From Homarus americanus (Eukaryota > Arthropoda > Malacostraca > Decapoda > Nephropidae), in NCBI RefSeq assembly GCF_018991925.1, contig NW_024742580.1:382164-446163 (forward strand): a stretch of 64,000 nt of DNA. The letters run 5' to 3'. The number at the start of each line of letters is the position of its first letter. Position 1 is the first letter of the stretch. This document shows, one piece after another, positions 23,557 to 33,270 of this stretch. The translations under genes and the position numbers were made by a program. Below the pieces are notes generated by a model that saw nothing but the letters and a program-made list of their open reading frames with translations, made no database searches and was not told the origin of the DNA.

Positions 23557-23596
<40 letters not shown>
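23557..23596. repeat. (CA)n microsatellite
   Basis: Pure CA run. Confidence 0.98.
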
Positions 23597-23598
<2 letters not shown>

Positions 23599-23709
23599 TT
23601 GAACGTCTTGCACTTTTAATTTCTTCATTTTACATTGTGTTTCGTAGAGTGATTCTTAACTTTATTTAACTCTTAAAATAAAACCTATGCCTGTACTATG
23701 TTTCAGTAA

Positions 23710-23736
23710 GTTAGGTAAGGTTAGGTTAGGTTAGAT
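23710..23736. repeat. Short (TTAGG)n tract
   Basis: Four to five TTAGG units. Confidence 0.8.
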
Positions 23737-23932
23737 TATTTATAAGGTGAAATAAACTGGGGTCTAATCTTCATGTGATCCAAAATTTCTGCCAAAAAAT
23801 GAAAAAAAAATATAACCATGTAAAATCATCGATACATTACCTAAACATTCACTTCGTTTCAGCCTTTTTAAATAATAATCCCAAATCTAATGAAATATTA
23901 TTAATTAAACGCTTCAGCTGTATGGTGCATCA

Positions 23933-23938
<6 letters not shown>

Positions 23939-23977
<39 letters not shown>
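23939..23977. repeat. (GT)n microsatellite
   Basis: Pure GT run. Confidence 0.98.
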
Positions 23978-23978
<1 letters not shown>

Positions 23979-24329
23979 AACTATACACCTGAGGGTTCTT
24001 ATATGATTTTATAATATCACCTGTAGTATTACCTTGTACACCTGTTTAAATACCAATAAGTATCATATATTTATCTAGCCATCTATATTTATTTACACGC
24101 CTTCAATCATTTAGTTAGATTCTATTCACTTATTTCTTCACTCTCTGTCCTTTGTTTTTGTGGGTATATAATCCTAATGAAAAATAGAAATTGAAAACAA
24201 AAATAACTTATCTTGGTTGACACTAAAACAATTTTATTCCTTACAACAAGAAGAATGTCCCCTGGGTCGAATGGTTTGTCTATGTCAGGATTTCGAGAAG
24301 GAGACATCACAGGGCACTGAAGGGGTCTA
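23978..24329. other. Unique AT-rich sequence, no gene seen
   Basis: A 62-codon minus-strand frame (24122-24310) has no recognisable features. Confidence 0.4.
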
Positions 24330-24792
24330 GGACGGAGGTGAAGAAGGGGAGGAGCTGGGGGAGGTGAAGAAGGGGAGGTGCTGGGGAGGTGAAGAAGGGG
24401 AGGTGCTGGGGGAGGTAGGGGAAGGGAGGAGGGTGCTGGAGGAGGTAGAGGAAGGGAGGAGGGTGCTGGAGGTGGAAGAGGAAGGGAGGAGGGTGCTGGG
24501 GGAGGTAGGGAAGGGAGGAGGGTGCTGGGGAGGTAGAGGAAGGGAGGAGGGTGCTGGAGGAGGTAGAGGAAGGGAGGAGGGTGCTGGGGAGGTAGAAGGG
24601 AAGGGAGGGAGGGTGCTGGAGGAGGTAGGAGGTAGGAAGGAGGAGGGTGCTGGGGAGTAGAGGAAGGAGGAGGTGCTGGAGGAGGTAGGAAAGGAGGAGG
24701 GTGCTGGGGAGGTGGGGAAGGGAGGAGGGTGCTGGAGGAGGTAGAGGAAGGGAGGAGGAGGGTGCTGGAGGAGGTAGAGGAAGGAGGAGGGT

Positions 24793-24793
<1 letters not shown>
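24330..24793. repeat. 30-bp purine-rich minisatellite
   Basis: Units of GGTAGAGGAAGGGAGGAGGG plus TGCTGGAGGA, about 15 copies with frequent small deletions. G-rich strand is plus. Confidence 0.95.

Positions 24794-24859
<66 letters not shown>
24794..24859. repeat. (CT)n microsatellite
   Basis: Pure CT run directly after the GA/GG-rich minisatellite; plus-strand base bias switches from purine to pyrimidine at the junction. Confidence 0.98.
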
Positions 24860-24861
<2 letters not shown>

Positions 24862-24938
24862 TCCAATTTCTCTTATTTCCATTTCACACTCTCTCCATTT
24901 CTAAATAACACTTTGTCTCCCTTTCTATATACCAATTT

Positions 24939-24956
24939 CTCTCTCTCTCTCTCTCT
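24939..24956. repeat. Short (CT)n
   Basis: Nine CT units in a pyrimidine-rich region that extends to about 25130. Confidence 0.9.
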
Positions 24957-25159
24957 GTTCAACTTTCTCTTATTTTCCATTTCACACTTTTCCCCCTCTT
25001 CCCCTTTATCTCACTTTTCCTCCATGCAATCTATGTCATTCAGTCTTAATTGTTTCTCACTTTCCACTGAACGTTGTAGCTATCATTTTCTCCTCCTTAT
25101 TTCCAGTTTGTTTTCCTTTAAATTGATGTTTATTTTATTTTGTCTCTGTGTTTTTATCT

Positions 25160-25161
<2 letters not shown>

Positions 25162-25219
<58 letters not shown>
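25162..25219. repeat. (GT)n microsatellite
   Basis: Pure GT run, about 29 copies. Confidence 0.98.
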
Positions 25220-25881
25220 GCGGAATCTCTTTAAGTCAACATCAAAGTGGGTCTTGATGTATCCTCCTGGGTGCCGCCACATGCCTTTTCACTAAGAATT
25301 TTTAATAAGCTCTTGATGAGGTCCCTAGAGGTGACTCTCTCATACCCACGGTGTTCTTAACCTGATCAGAGGAGAAGGTGTTTTAATGAATCCTTTACAT
25401 TTCCGAAAATAGGGTGAAATAAATGTTTTGTTAATGATTAATAACAGGAAAATTAATAAAAAAAGAATATATTTGTTTACGATACAGTGACGATGATAAT
25501 ATATATAGCAGCGTGAAAACCAGGAAAATGATATCTTTAAGTTAGTTCCTCAAAGTTTCCTTAATGTACTAACTTCATGTTCCTGTGACTTATTTCTTCG
25601 CCACCTGGTTAATTAAGTTATGTACTCACAACATAATTAGCCAAGTGAGAGTTAGGTTAAGTGTGAGCTAACGGAGGATGGGGCGACCGGGCAGGTGTAT
25701 AGTCAACATAGCCAGGTGTGTGTTAAGTCAGGTATAATCTCGAGTGATTAAACTGAAGCACGTCTCACCTATCTGATGCCTGTAGCCACCTGTTGCCTAT
25801 GGGCTGGTGATTAATGATGGTAAACAGATAACCATCATCTGGGAAGGCAGGTGTTCCGTGTATGTGTTAAGTGAAGTGAAG

Positions 25882-25883
<2 letters not shown>
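25220..25883. other. Unique sequence, no gene seen
   Basis: No feature apart from a small GTTAGGTTAAG remnant near 25652. Confidence 0.45.
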
Positions 25884-26153
<270 letters not shown>

Positions 26154-26289
26154 AAACACCTATTAAGAGATAAGTTACTAATATATAATAAGATTCTCGG
26201 TAATATATTAAGTAACTTCTATAGTAGATAACACTTCCCGCCATCATCACAACACCAACGAGAAGATGGAGAATATTTATGTGAAATTA

Positions 26290-26350
26290 AGGTTTGGTTA
26301 GGTTAGGTTAGGTTTGGTTAGGTTAGGTTAGGTTAGGTTAGGTTAGGTTA
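26290..26350. repeat. Interstitial (TTAGG)n tract
   Basis: TTAGG pentamers with occasional TTTGG. Confidence 0.95.
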
Positions 26351-26423
26351 AAAGGCCTCTCATGGTAGTAAAGTGTGTGAGGGTGTGTTAAATTTCCAAG
26401 AGATCACACTCATTCTATGTCAT

Positions 26424-26427
<4 letters not shown>

Positions 26428-26463
<36 letters not shown>

Positions 26464-26702
26464 CCCACGTATAAACCCACATTTTTCGTCACATTTTATC
26501 GGGTATAATTTTTCACCAGAGTTGTGTCATTAACAACAGTTTTCTCGTTCGTGAATAAGTAAGTAGTGATTTAGAGGGTAATGGAGCCGAGATAAAGAAC
26601 TCTTTTTATTACCACTTAAAGCTACGTTATTTACTGTGTTAGGTGACACTTGTGTTGTGTTGTGTTGCTCAGAGAGTGTTGTGTTGTGTTGTGGGGTGTT
26701 GT
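26428..26702 (+). mobile_element. Microsatellite-bordered dispersed element, copy 2
   Basis: Inverted counterpart of 17670-17983. Begins with a (CT)n run (26428-26460), continues with a core (26461-26651) that has one mismatch to copy 1 over about 190 bp, and ends in GTTGT-type pentamers. No coding capacity. Confidence 0.85.
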
Positions 26703-26765
26703 CTAGTTCAGGGCTTGTCGTTCCATACTTCCCTATACTCACATTCCCAAAGAGAAGTGTTTTTG

Positions 26766-26768
<3 letters not shown>

Positions 26769-26807
<39 letters not shown>

Positions 26808-26834
26808 AGGGGGGGTTCTGTGTGTGTGTGTGTG
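26769..26834. repeat. (GA)n, G runs and (GT)n
   Basis: GA run to 26801, then G7 and G6 runs, then a short GT run. Confidence 0.96.
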
Positions 26835-27384
26835 CCGTATATAATCGTTTATATAAAAGGGACTTGGTATATAAACAAATAAAATTACTTACCTATCTAA
26901 AGTAAACTGAGAATTAAATTGTTTACTCTAAGCCAAACAAACATATCGATAAAAAATATGTTGTTTACAGTAGTTATCCGTCACGTTATCCATCTCATCC
27001 CTCCCAAACACTCGCCCGTAGCCGAGTTTGTTTGTGTCTTGTTATTGGTTCCTTGGTTGTATACGTTGAGTGTTTTTCGTGGGTTTTGTTTGTGTGTGTG
27101 TTTCATCCTCTCTCTCTTTTTCTCTCTTTCTCTGTTTTATTTGTTTTATTTTTTATTTATTTTTTGCCACTAATCCACTGCTGGTACAGTGCGCTCCAGC
27201 CATCTTCTCTTCAGTGTGAATGAGCCTCCTGCCACCTCTCTCTCTTACTCATACATTAGATGGTTCTAATCTAGTCCTGGATTAACTGATAACACTGTGG
27301 AATCGTCATTATAATGGGGTTGTGGTTATAGTGTTGCCGTGGTAATATAGGGGTTACGTTGTAAAGGAGTTGTGGTAATAACGC
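26835..27384. other. Unique sequence upstream of the tRNA array
   Basis: T-rich at 27125-27165. The 28-bp segment 27273-27300 recurs from 14341. No gene. Confidence 0.4.
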
Positions 27385-27402
27385 TGTTGTTGTTGTTGTT
27401 GT
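27385..27402. repeat. (GTT)n
   Basis: Six GTT triplets. Confidence 0.9.
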
Positions 27403-27477
27403 TATAATAATGTTACACATGTAATTGAGATTTATAATAATGTTATGCAGGTACTTGTAATAGAGATTGAATAACTT

Positions 27478-27549
27478 GGCCGTGTGGCCTAACGGATAAG
27501 GCGTCGGACTTCGGATCCGAAGATTGCAGGTTCGAATCCTGTCACGGTT
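27478..27549 (+). tRNA. tRNA-Arg (UCG), array copy 1
   Basis: Full cloverleaf with anticodon TCG, box A TGGCCTAACGG and box B GGTTCGAATCC. Differs from the other copies at the last acceptor base (T instead of C at position 72), making a terminal G-U pair. Upstream flank is unique (ATTGAATAACTT), marking the array's left edge. Confidence 0.93.
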
Positions 27550-27644
27550 AAAGGCTTCTGTGGCCTACACTTTAAGTTTTATTACACACGTACACATACA
27601 CACACATATACACATATACATACATACATACACGTACACCATAT

Positions 27645-27716
27645 GGCCGTGTGGCCTAACGGATAAGGCGTCGGACTTCGGATCCGAAGATTGCAGGTTC
27701 GAATCCTGTCACGGTC
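27645..27716 (+). tRNA. tRNA-Arg (UCG), array copy 2
   Basis: Identical 72-nt body to 7039-7110; discriminator A73. T-run terminator in AAGTTTTATTAC about 20 nt downstream. Confidence 0.97.
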
Positions 27717-27811
27717 AAAGGCTTCTGTGGCCTACACTTTAAGTTTTATTACACACGTACACATACACACACATATACACATATACATACATACATACAC
27801 GTACACCATAT

Positions 27812-27883
27812 GGCCGTGTGGCCTAACGGATAAGGCGTCGGACTTCGGATCCGAAGATTGCAGGTTCGAATCCTGTCACGGTC
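27812..27883 (+). tRNA. tRNA-Arg (UCG), array copy 3
   Basis: Intact copy identical in body to copy 2, 167 bp downstream of it. Confidence 0.97.
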
Positions 27884-27974
27884 AAAGGCTTCTGTGGCCT
27901 ACACTTTAAGTTTTATTACACACGTACACATACACACACATATACACATATACATACATACATACACACCATAT

Positions 27975-28024
27975 GGCCGTGTGGTACGATAACGGACTTC
28001 GGATATTGCAGGTCGAATCACGGT
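27975..28024 (+). pseudogene. Broken tRNA-Arg, array copy 4
   Basis: Only about 50 nt remain. GGCCGTGTGG and ACGGACTTCGGA survive, but the D arm, anticodon stem and T arm have scattered deletions (GGTCGAATCACGG at the end). Its spacer is shortened too. Either a decayed unit or a locally poor consensus. Confidence 0.85.
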
Positions 28025-28090
28025 ACATATTACACACGTACACATACACACATATACACATATACATACATACATACACGTACACCATAT

Positions 28091-28162
28091 GGCCGTGTGG
28101 CCTAACGGATAAGGCGTCGGACTTCGGATCCGAAGATTGCAGGTTCGAATCCTGTCACGGTC
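28091..28162 (+). tRNA. tRNA-Arg (UCG), array copy 5
   Basis: Intact 72-nt body, discriminator A73. Confidence 0.97.
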
Positions 28163-28257
28163 AAAGGCTTCTGTGGCCTACACTTTAAGTTTTATTACAC
28201 ACGCATACATACACACACATATACACATATACATACATACATACACGTACACCATAT

Positions 28258-28329
28258 GGCCGTGTGGCCTAACGGATAAGGCGTCGGACTTCGGATCCGA
28301 AGATTGCAGGTTCGAATCCTGTCACGGTC
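28258..28329 (+). tRNA. tRNA-Arg (UCG), array copy 6
   Basis: Intact body. Preceding spacer has CGCATACAT instead of CGTACACAT. Confidence 0.97.
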
Positions 28330-28424
28330 AAAGGCTTCTGTGGCCTACACTTTAAGTTTTATTACACACGTACACATACACACACATATACACATATACA
28401 TACATACATACACGTACACCATAT

Positions 28425-28496
28425 GGCCGTGTGGCCTAACGGATAAGGCGTCGGACTTCGGATCCGAAGATTGCAGGTTCGAATCCTGTCACGGTC
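28425..28496 (+). tRNA. tRNA-Arg (UCG), array copy 7
   Basis: Intact body. Following spacer has private changes (CTGTAGCCTACAATTTAAG). Confidence 0.97.
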
Positions 28497-28589
28497 AAAG
28501 GCTTCTGTAGCCTACAATTTAAGTTTTATTACACACTTACACATACACACACATATACACATATACATACATACATACATACACCATAT

Positions 28590-28649
28590 GGCCGTGTGGC
28601 CTAACGGATAAGGCGTCGGACTTCGGATCCGAAGATTTTATTGCAGGTT
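28590..28649 (+). pseudogene. 3'-truncated tRNA-Arg, array copy 8
   Basis: Complete through the anticodon arm, then has an extra TTA after AGATT and stops at TTGCAGGTT, running straight into CA/TA spacer. No T loop or 3' acceptor strand, hence no intact box B. Confidence 0.9.
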
Positions 28650-28738
28650 ACACATACACACACATATACACATATACATCATACATAAGGCTTACGCCCA
28701 CACTTTAAGTTTTATTACACACGTACACGACACCATAT

Positions 28739-28808
28739 GGCCGTGGCCTAACGGATAAGGCGTCGGACTTCGGATCCGAAGATTGCAGGTTCGAATCCTG
28801 TCACGGTC
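28739..28808 (+). tRNA. tRNA-Arg (UCG) with 2-nt linker deletion, array copy 9
   Basis: 70 nt: lacks the TG at positions 8-9 between the acceptor and D arms (GGCCGTGGCC). Pol III boxes remain, but loss of U8 should disturb the fold; probably a pseudogene or non-functional. Confidence 0.8.
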
Positions 28809-28903
28809 AAAGGCTTCTGTGGCCTACACTTTAAGTTTTATTACACACGTACACATACACACACATATACACATATACATACATACATACACGTACACCA
28901 TAT

Positions 28904-28975
28904 GGCCGTGTGGCCTAACGGATAAGGCGTCGGACTTCGGATCCGAAGATTGCAGGTTCGAATCCTGTCACGGTC
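28904..28975 (+). tRNA. tRNA-Arg (UCG), array copy 10
   Basis: Intact body. The LTR-like insertion starting 12 nt downstream separates it from its usual T-run terminator; the next TTTT is roughly 100 nt away inside the insertion. Confidence 0.96.
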
Positions 28976-28986
28976 AAGGGCTTCTG

Positions 28987-29552
28987 TGAATCGGCTCCTT
29001 GTGCAATTAACCAAGCCGTTCACATATATTTATTATTTGGGTTTAAGTAACGAAACCCAAACAGTAGTTCCTTGTTTTATTATAAAAGGGTTGTATATAT
29101 AATTCCTGAGTGTAGATCGACCGTAAGTTCCACTGTTTAAGAGTGAATGAGAAAGGGACGGCGTTTATGTATTATAAACGTTAGGTCACGTCCTTACGAT
29201 ATAAGTTGATGTGAGCGACTCATGAGTAGTGACCCATCGAGGGAGAACAGTATGGGTACGTCGTTCCCCCTCGAGGGAAGACGGAGCCATCCACTGCGGC
29301 TCTCAAATAACGTCTTCCTCTAGTCAAGGATATCAAACTACTGCTCGCTTCAGGTGGCCAGAGAGCCGGCTACCTTATGCCTTTACTCAGCATAGTATGA
29401 CGCAGCTTCCCGTGGGCACACCTTATCACGTGCACTGAACATGTCACCTCATAGCCAGTGGAAAGTTACAGGGTGGTGAATCTGAATATAATATCAGATG
29501 TATTGACCCAATTATATAATATGTTCTGTTGATGAGACAGGGGCCCATTACA
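28987..29552. mobile_element. Probable solo LTR (566 bp) inserted in the tRNA array
   Basis: The spacer TCTG|TGGCCTAC is split: upstream it reads GGCTTCTG (28979-28986), downstream TCTGTGGCCTACAC (29553 on), giving a 4-bp TCTG duplication. The insert starts TGAATCGG and ends CATTACA, the TG...CA of LTRs. A TATAAAAG box lies near 29078. There is an imperfect hairpin around 29237-29275 (TCGAGGGAGAAC / GTTCCCCCTCGA). No coding sequence, as expected after LTR-LTR recombination. A 4-bp duplication fits Ty3/Gypsy-type integrases best. Strand undetermined. Confidence 0.8.
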
Positions 29553-29640
29553 TCTGTGGCCTACACTTTTAAGTTTTATTACACACGTACACATACACAC
29601 ATATATACACATATACATACATACATACACGTACACACTA

Positions 29641-29851
29641 TGTAATACACAAACACATACATACATACATAGGACTACAGGAAGAGGAGAGATTAAGAGA
29701 CAGATAAAGAGATAGACGCCTTCATCGCCACGGAAAAGTCTCACTGGAGTGTCGTCGCCAACTTGACTGTTGTGATCTCCAGCCTGCGTCTATGATCAAT
29801 TAGGATGAGAGGTTATTGCTTGGCTCAGGTCACTACTGCTGGGATACTGTC

Positions 29852-29853
<2 letters not shown>
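29641..29853. other. Unique sequence right of the tRNA array
   Basis: Short CATA repeats near 29655-29670, then unique DNA. No gene. Confidence 0.4.

Positions 29854-29886
<33 letters not shown>
29854..29886. repeat. (GA)n microsatellite
   Basis: Pure GA run followed by purine-rich DNA to 30031. Confidence 0.97.
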
Positions 29887-29889
<3 letters not shown>

Positions 29890-30030
29890 AATAGGCGTGA
29901 GAAGGAAACAAAGGGAGAGAAACAGAGAGAATAAGAAAAATCTAGATTACGTAGGGAGAGGGAGAAAAATGGAGATAGGTCAAAGGGAGAAAGAGAGATA
30001 CAAGAATACAAAGATAAATAGATATATAAC

Positions 30031-30031
<1 letters not shown>

Positions 30032-30089
<58 letters not shown>
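30032..30089. repeat. (GA)n microsatellite
   Basis: Pure GA run. Confidence 0.98.
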
Positions 30090-30091
<2 letters not shown>

Positions 30092-30214
30092 AATGTTTAC
30101 CCTTCAGTCATGAATCATCAATTCGTCCCAACGTCTCATATCTCCCTGAATCTCCTCGTTTAAGCTAGAGATAACGAAATACACCTTCAGGAAAAGTGGA
30201 CCATCTCTTACACA

Positions 30215-30216
<2 letters not shown>

Positions 30217-30244
<28 letters not shown>
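30217..30244. repeat. (CT)n microsatellite
   Basis: Pure CT run. Confidence 0.97.
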
Positions 30245-30248
<4 letters not shown>

Positions 30249-30654
30249 GCACGATTGTTAGTTTATCGAAAAATAACATATAAACCTAACCTAACCAAAT
30301 TTATAAGATACACGACAAACAAGACTTGTATCCCATGTGTACAGAGGTGGACAGAGTTAGTGACGGCTTGTAAAAAAAAACACGAGGACTCTGTAAATGT
30401 CATCAGATCGTGTCAAGAATGTAAATTTGATCAGACTAATGACACAAAGTTGATGACGTCACAGTTGGTAGTCAGATACCACCAGAAAGAGGAATTGTAA
30501 TGAGACGAGCTGAGCTGTTTTTAGTGTGACGTCAGCTAGAATTTATTACCCTTAGATATAAATTTATTCTGAGGAGTAGTAGAATTTCCTCTGATTTTTC
30601 ACTATTTCTTATTTTATTTTATTTTTTTTAGATTTTTTTTATTTGTGATTAGAG
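30245..30654. other. Unique sequence with two TGACGTCA sites
   Basis: An 81-codon frame (30255-30500) is not recognisable. Perfect CRE palindromes at 30454-30461 and 30527-30534. Confidence 0.4.
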
Positions 30655-30760
30655 GTACATAAGTATTAATCAAGGTGTGAAGTAGTAATGAAGGTGTGAC
30701 GTATTAATCAAGGTGTGACGTATTAATCAAGGTGTGACGTATTAATCAAGGTGTGAAGAA
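30655..30760. repeat. 19-bp minisatellite
   Basis: GGTGTGACGTATTAATCAA unit, about five copies. Confidence 0.9.
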
Positions 30761-30831
30761 CTGTACAAGTAAATGAGTATAAAATATAGTCACTTGTATA
30801 GGAATCTTTACAGCTGGGAGGACTTGGGATT

Positions 30832-30905
30832 GCTTGAGTGCGTCCCAATAACTCTGAGGACAAGAGACGAGATTTCTAGCCACTCGACCACAGCACACTT
30901 GCCTC
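30832..30905 (-). other. tRNA-like sequence, probable SINE relic
   Basis: Minus strand contains a perfect box A, TGGTCGAGTGG, followed by CTAGAAATCTCGTCTCTTG, with a degenerate box B region. A related GAGATCTCGTCCCTG segment ending in GGGTTCAAAAC occurs on the minus strand at about 35325-35380. Confidence 0.45.
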
Positions 30906-30964
30906 AGGTACCTAAAAGCTTCTTATTGTACTGTAGACTATATACATCCAGTAATGTAGTTATA

Positions 30965-31425
30965 CCACCCATAGCTAGTGAGAGTGGTAGCTAGTGAAAG
31001 TGATAGCTAGTGAAAGTGGTAGCTAGTGAAAGTGGTAGCTGGTGAAAGTGGTAGCTAGTGAGAGTGGTAGCTAGTGAAACAGTAGTTAGAGTAAGAGTGG
31101 TAGCTAGTGAGAGTGATAGTGGTAGCTAGTGATAGTGATAGTGGTAGCTAGTGATAGTGGTAGCTAGTGAGAGTGGTAGCTAGTGAGAGTGAAGCCATCG
31201 CCAGAGTGAGAATAAGAGTGGTAACAGCGTTGTATCAAGACGAAGATAATTTACTTTCAGTGATTGAAGATAAAAGCGAAAAGCAAATGATAAAGTTATG
31301 GATCATTATAGACAGATGGTCGGATTACCTCATTAGCGAAGACATAAATTAGGACCTTATTGCCACCCACCTGACTAAAGGAGGTCCTTCCAGCCATGAT
31401 GAACGAGAAAGCAATAAGGAATTCT
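30965..31425 (+). mobile_element. Dispersed element copy B, with minisatellite and shared reading frame
   Basis: Plus-strand counterpart of 2280-2815. The minisatellite part (30965-31185) uses GTAGCTAGTGAGAGTG units of 18-24 bp rather than 39 bp. Then come GCCAGAGTGAGAATAAG, TATCAAGACGAAG and a conserved block. The frame 31167-31352 runs from the minisatellite into the block (peptide includes TALYQDEDNLLSVIEDKSEK) and ends at TAG, where copy A reads CAA in the matching frame. Product unknown. Confidence 0.7.
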
Positions 31426-31503
31426 TTAAGGAACTAATTTCACAAAATATAAATTTCAGTAAAAGACGTAAATTATGAATCCTTGATCAAATATTACTCA
31501 TTA

Positions 31504-31697
31504 TAGTCAAACCTGTCTATAACGGATTCCTCTCTATATATAATCCGTTAGATTGGGGTTTCATATCTAACGGATCCTCGATATAATGGACTTTCAACTG
31601 TATATAGTTCGCTAGATGGAGCTTTCGCATATACAGTAACAAGCTCTGTATAACGGATTTTCCTCGCCATATTGTCCGTTAAATAGAGGTTTCACTG
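31504..31697. mobile_element. pogo/Tigger-like MITE, 194 bp
   Basis: The left end TAGTCAAACCTGTCTATAAC matches the reverse complement of the right end (CAGTGAAACCTCTATTTAAC) over about 20 bp with mismatches, flanked on both sides by TA (31502-31503, 31698-31699), the target duplication of the Tc1/mariner/pogo superfamily. Internal AACGGAT/ATCCGTT sub-repeats in both orientations resemble the ends of Tigger-type elements. No transposase. Confidence 0.75.
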
Positions 31698-32121
31698 TAT
31701 ATAATTTAGCTAATTATTGGATTTGTTTAATTTTTTAGTCGATTTGTTATCTAATTTACCATTGTTTGGGTCTCATTTAAACAATTTACTTTCCAATTTG
31801 ATGTTTATTTTCTTTTAGGTACAAACTCTCCAAAAAAAAAAAACATCTATACCCCCGTCCGATAAATTTCACAATGAACACTGTGACTCCTGTTGTCTCG
31901 GTAGGGTTGTCAAAGTCCTTCGTCCGTTGTGTTATATTGTCTCACATAGAATCGTAAAGTGCAACTAATTTCCAAGATGGGGATTAATTTGTTAATCTGC
32001 TGGAGGCTACGACTGTCAAGGAGTCAACTAATCTTATGCTAATTTACTTGGCCTGATTTATATGACTCTTGATGGCTTCTTCCAGCAAATTATTATCCAA
32101 TCAGAAGTGTGTATTGTTCAG
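31698..32121. other. Unique AT-rich sequence, no gene seen
   Basis: Nothing recognised. Confidence 0.4.
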
Positions 32122-32122
32122 C

Positions 32123-32163
<41 letters not shown>

Positions 32164-32166
32164 GCC

Positions 32167-32205
<39 letters not shown>
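32122..32205. repeat. (CTGT)n tetranucleotide
   Basis: About 21 CTGT units with one CTGC. Confidence 0.98.
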
Positions 32206-32905
32206 AACAATGCCTAGTACTTCCTCGTAGCTTCAAATACTTATGAACTTACTATATAGATATTGATCAAAATACCATTGTTTTTACCCGCCGGAGTAAC
32301 TATACTTCTAACTCTATTAATGAATAACAACCTCGTAATGTATCAAGGTGCCTCAGACAACATATCCACTTACTGGCACTATTCCTACTTGACTCTGAGG
32401 GTTGGTGACCTTGGCCCCCCCCCACCATAACCATATTTTATTGACTCTATTTAGTGTTTCTATTCTAGTTTCTATCTTCCCTGACCCTCTTACCCTAAAT
32501 TTTCTATCCATTATCTATCTACCATTACCTTCCCATTCTTAATTATATGTCTAAAGTATCGCATATTCCATTATAAAAATTTCCAATACTTCTGTAGATA
32601 AATATTGATAAGAATTTGTTTTAGTCTCGTAGTGATGAAGGTGGGAGGACTCAGAGAGGAGGGAAGTTATCTTTACTCAGTATCGTCCCGGTCAGAATAA
32701 AATCGAACTTTGAAATATTTCGGAATTTGTACCGAGGAAAATGAATTAAAAACTGGAGGAAGAATTGCCCTCAAAAATATGAATTCCTCTCACCCAAAAT
32801 CTTTCCTCCGTGGAGAGAAAGAAGAAGAAAGCGAACAACATTCCTCAGGCAAGAACTGAATCGCTTTCCAGACAGAAAATTTGCATCGTACGTAGAGAAA
32901 TATGT

Positions 32906-32908
<3 letters not shown>
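32206..32908. other. Unique AT-rich sequence, no gene seen
   Basis: C9 run near 32416. No gene signal. Confidence 0.4.

Positions 32909-32966
<58 letters not shown>
32909..32966. repeat. (GA)n microsatellite
   Basis: Pure AG run. Confidence 0.98.
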
Positions 32967-32968
<2 letters not shown>

Positions 32969-33017
32969 ATATTACGTGTGATTTTGTTAGATTACATTAG
33001 GATCTACATTACGCTAG

Positions 33018-33190
33018 AGTTAGGTTAAGTTAGGTAAGGTTAAATTGGGTTAAATAATGGTTAAGTTAGGTTAGGTAGTTTGGATATGATAATTAAGGTT
33101 ACCCTGGGTTGTTAGCTTAAGGAAGATTAGAATAAGTAAGCTTAGATTAGGTCGTTAGATTAGGTTGCTAGGTTAAGTTAGGTTAAATTA
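33018..33190. repeat. Degenerate TTAGG-derived DNA
   Basis: Scattered GTTAGGTTAAG, GGTTAAATT and TTAGGTCG pieces: a decayed telomere-like tract. Confidence 0.7.
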
Positions 33191-33220
33191 TTTTTTTTAT
33201 TTTTTAGGATAGATAACGTC

Positions 33221-33270
33221 AGGTTAGGTTAGGTTAGGTTAGGTTAGGTTAGGTTAGGTTAGGTTAGGTT
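33221..33270. repeat. Interstitial (TTAGG)n, about 10 copies
   Basis: Perfect AGGTT pentamers. Confidence 0.95.

Larger units (their letters stand above)
27478..29640 (+). repeat. Tandem tRNA-Arg(UCG) array, unit about 167 bp
   Basis: Ten same-orientation units, each a 72-nt tRNA plus a 95-bp spacer. The spacer begins AAAGGCTTCTGTGGCC, contains AAGTTTTATTAC (Pol III T-run) and then CA/TA-rich microsatellite-like DNA ending CGTACACCATAT just before the next gene. Starts at 27478, 27645, 27812, 28091, 28258 and 28425 show 167-bp spacing where units are intact. Spacers are nearly identical between units, implying recent expansion or homogenisation. The last unit's spacer is split by a 566-bp insertion and resumes at 29553-29640 without a further tRNA. 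Confidence 0.97.

Noticed and set aside
24307..24882. 191-codon Pro/Ser/Leu-rich minus-strand frame
   Set aside because: Product of the 30-bp purine minisatellite and adjoining CT run.
30255..30500. 81-codon plus-strand frame with Cys pairs
   Set aside because: CIPC and CQEC look like a zinc-binding arrangement, but spacing fits no known finger and the length is within chance.
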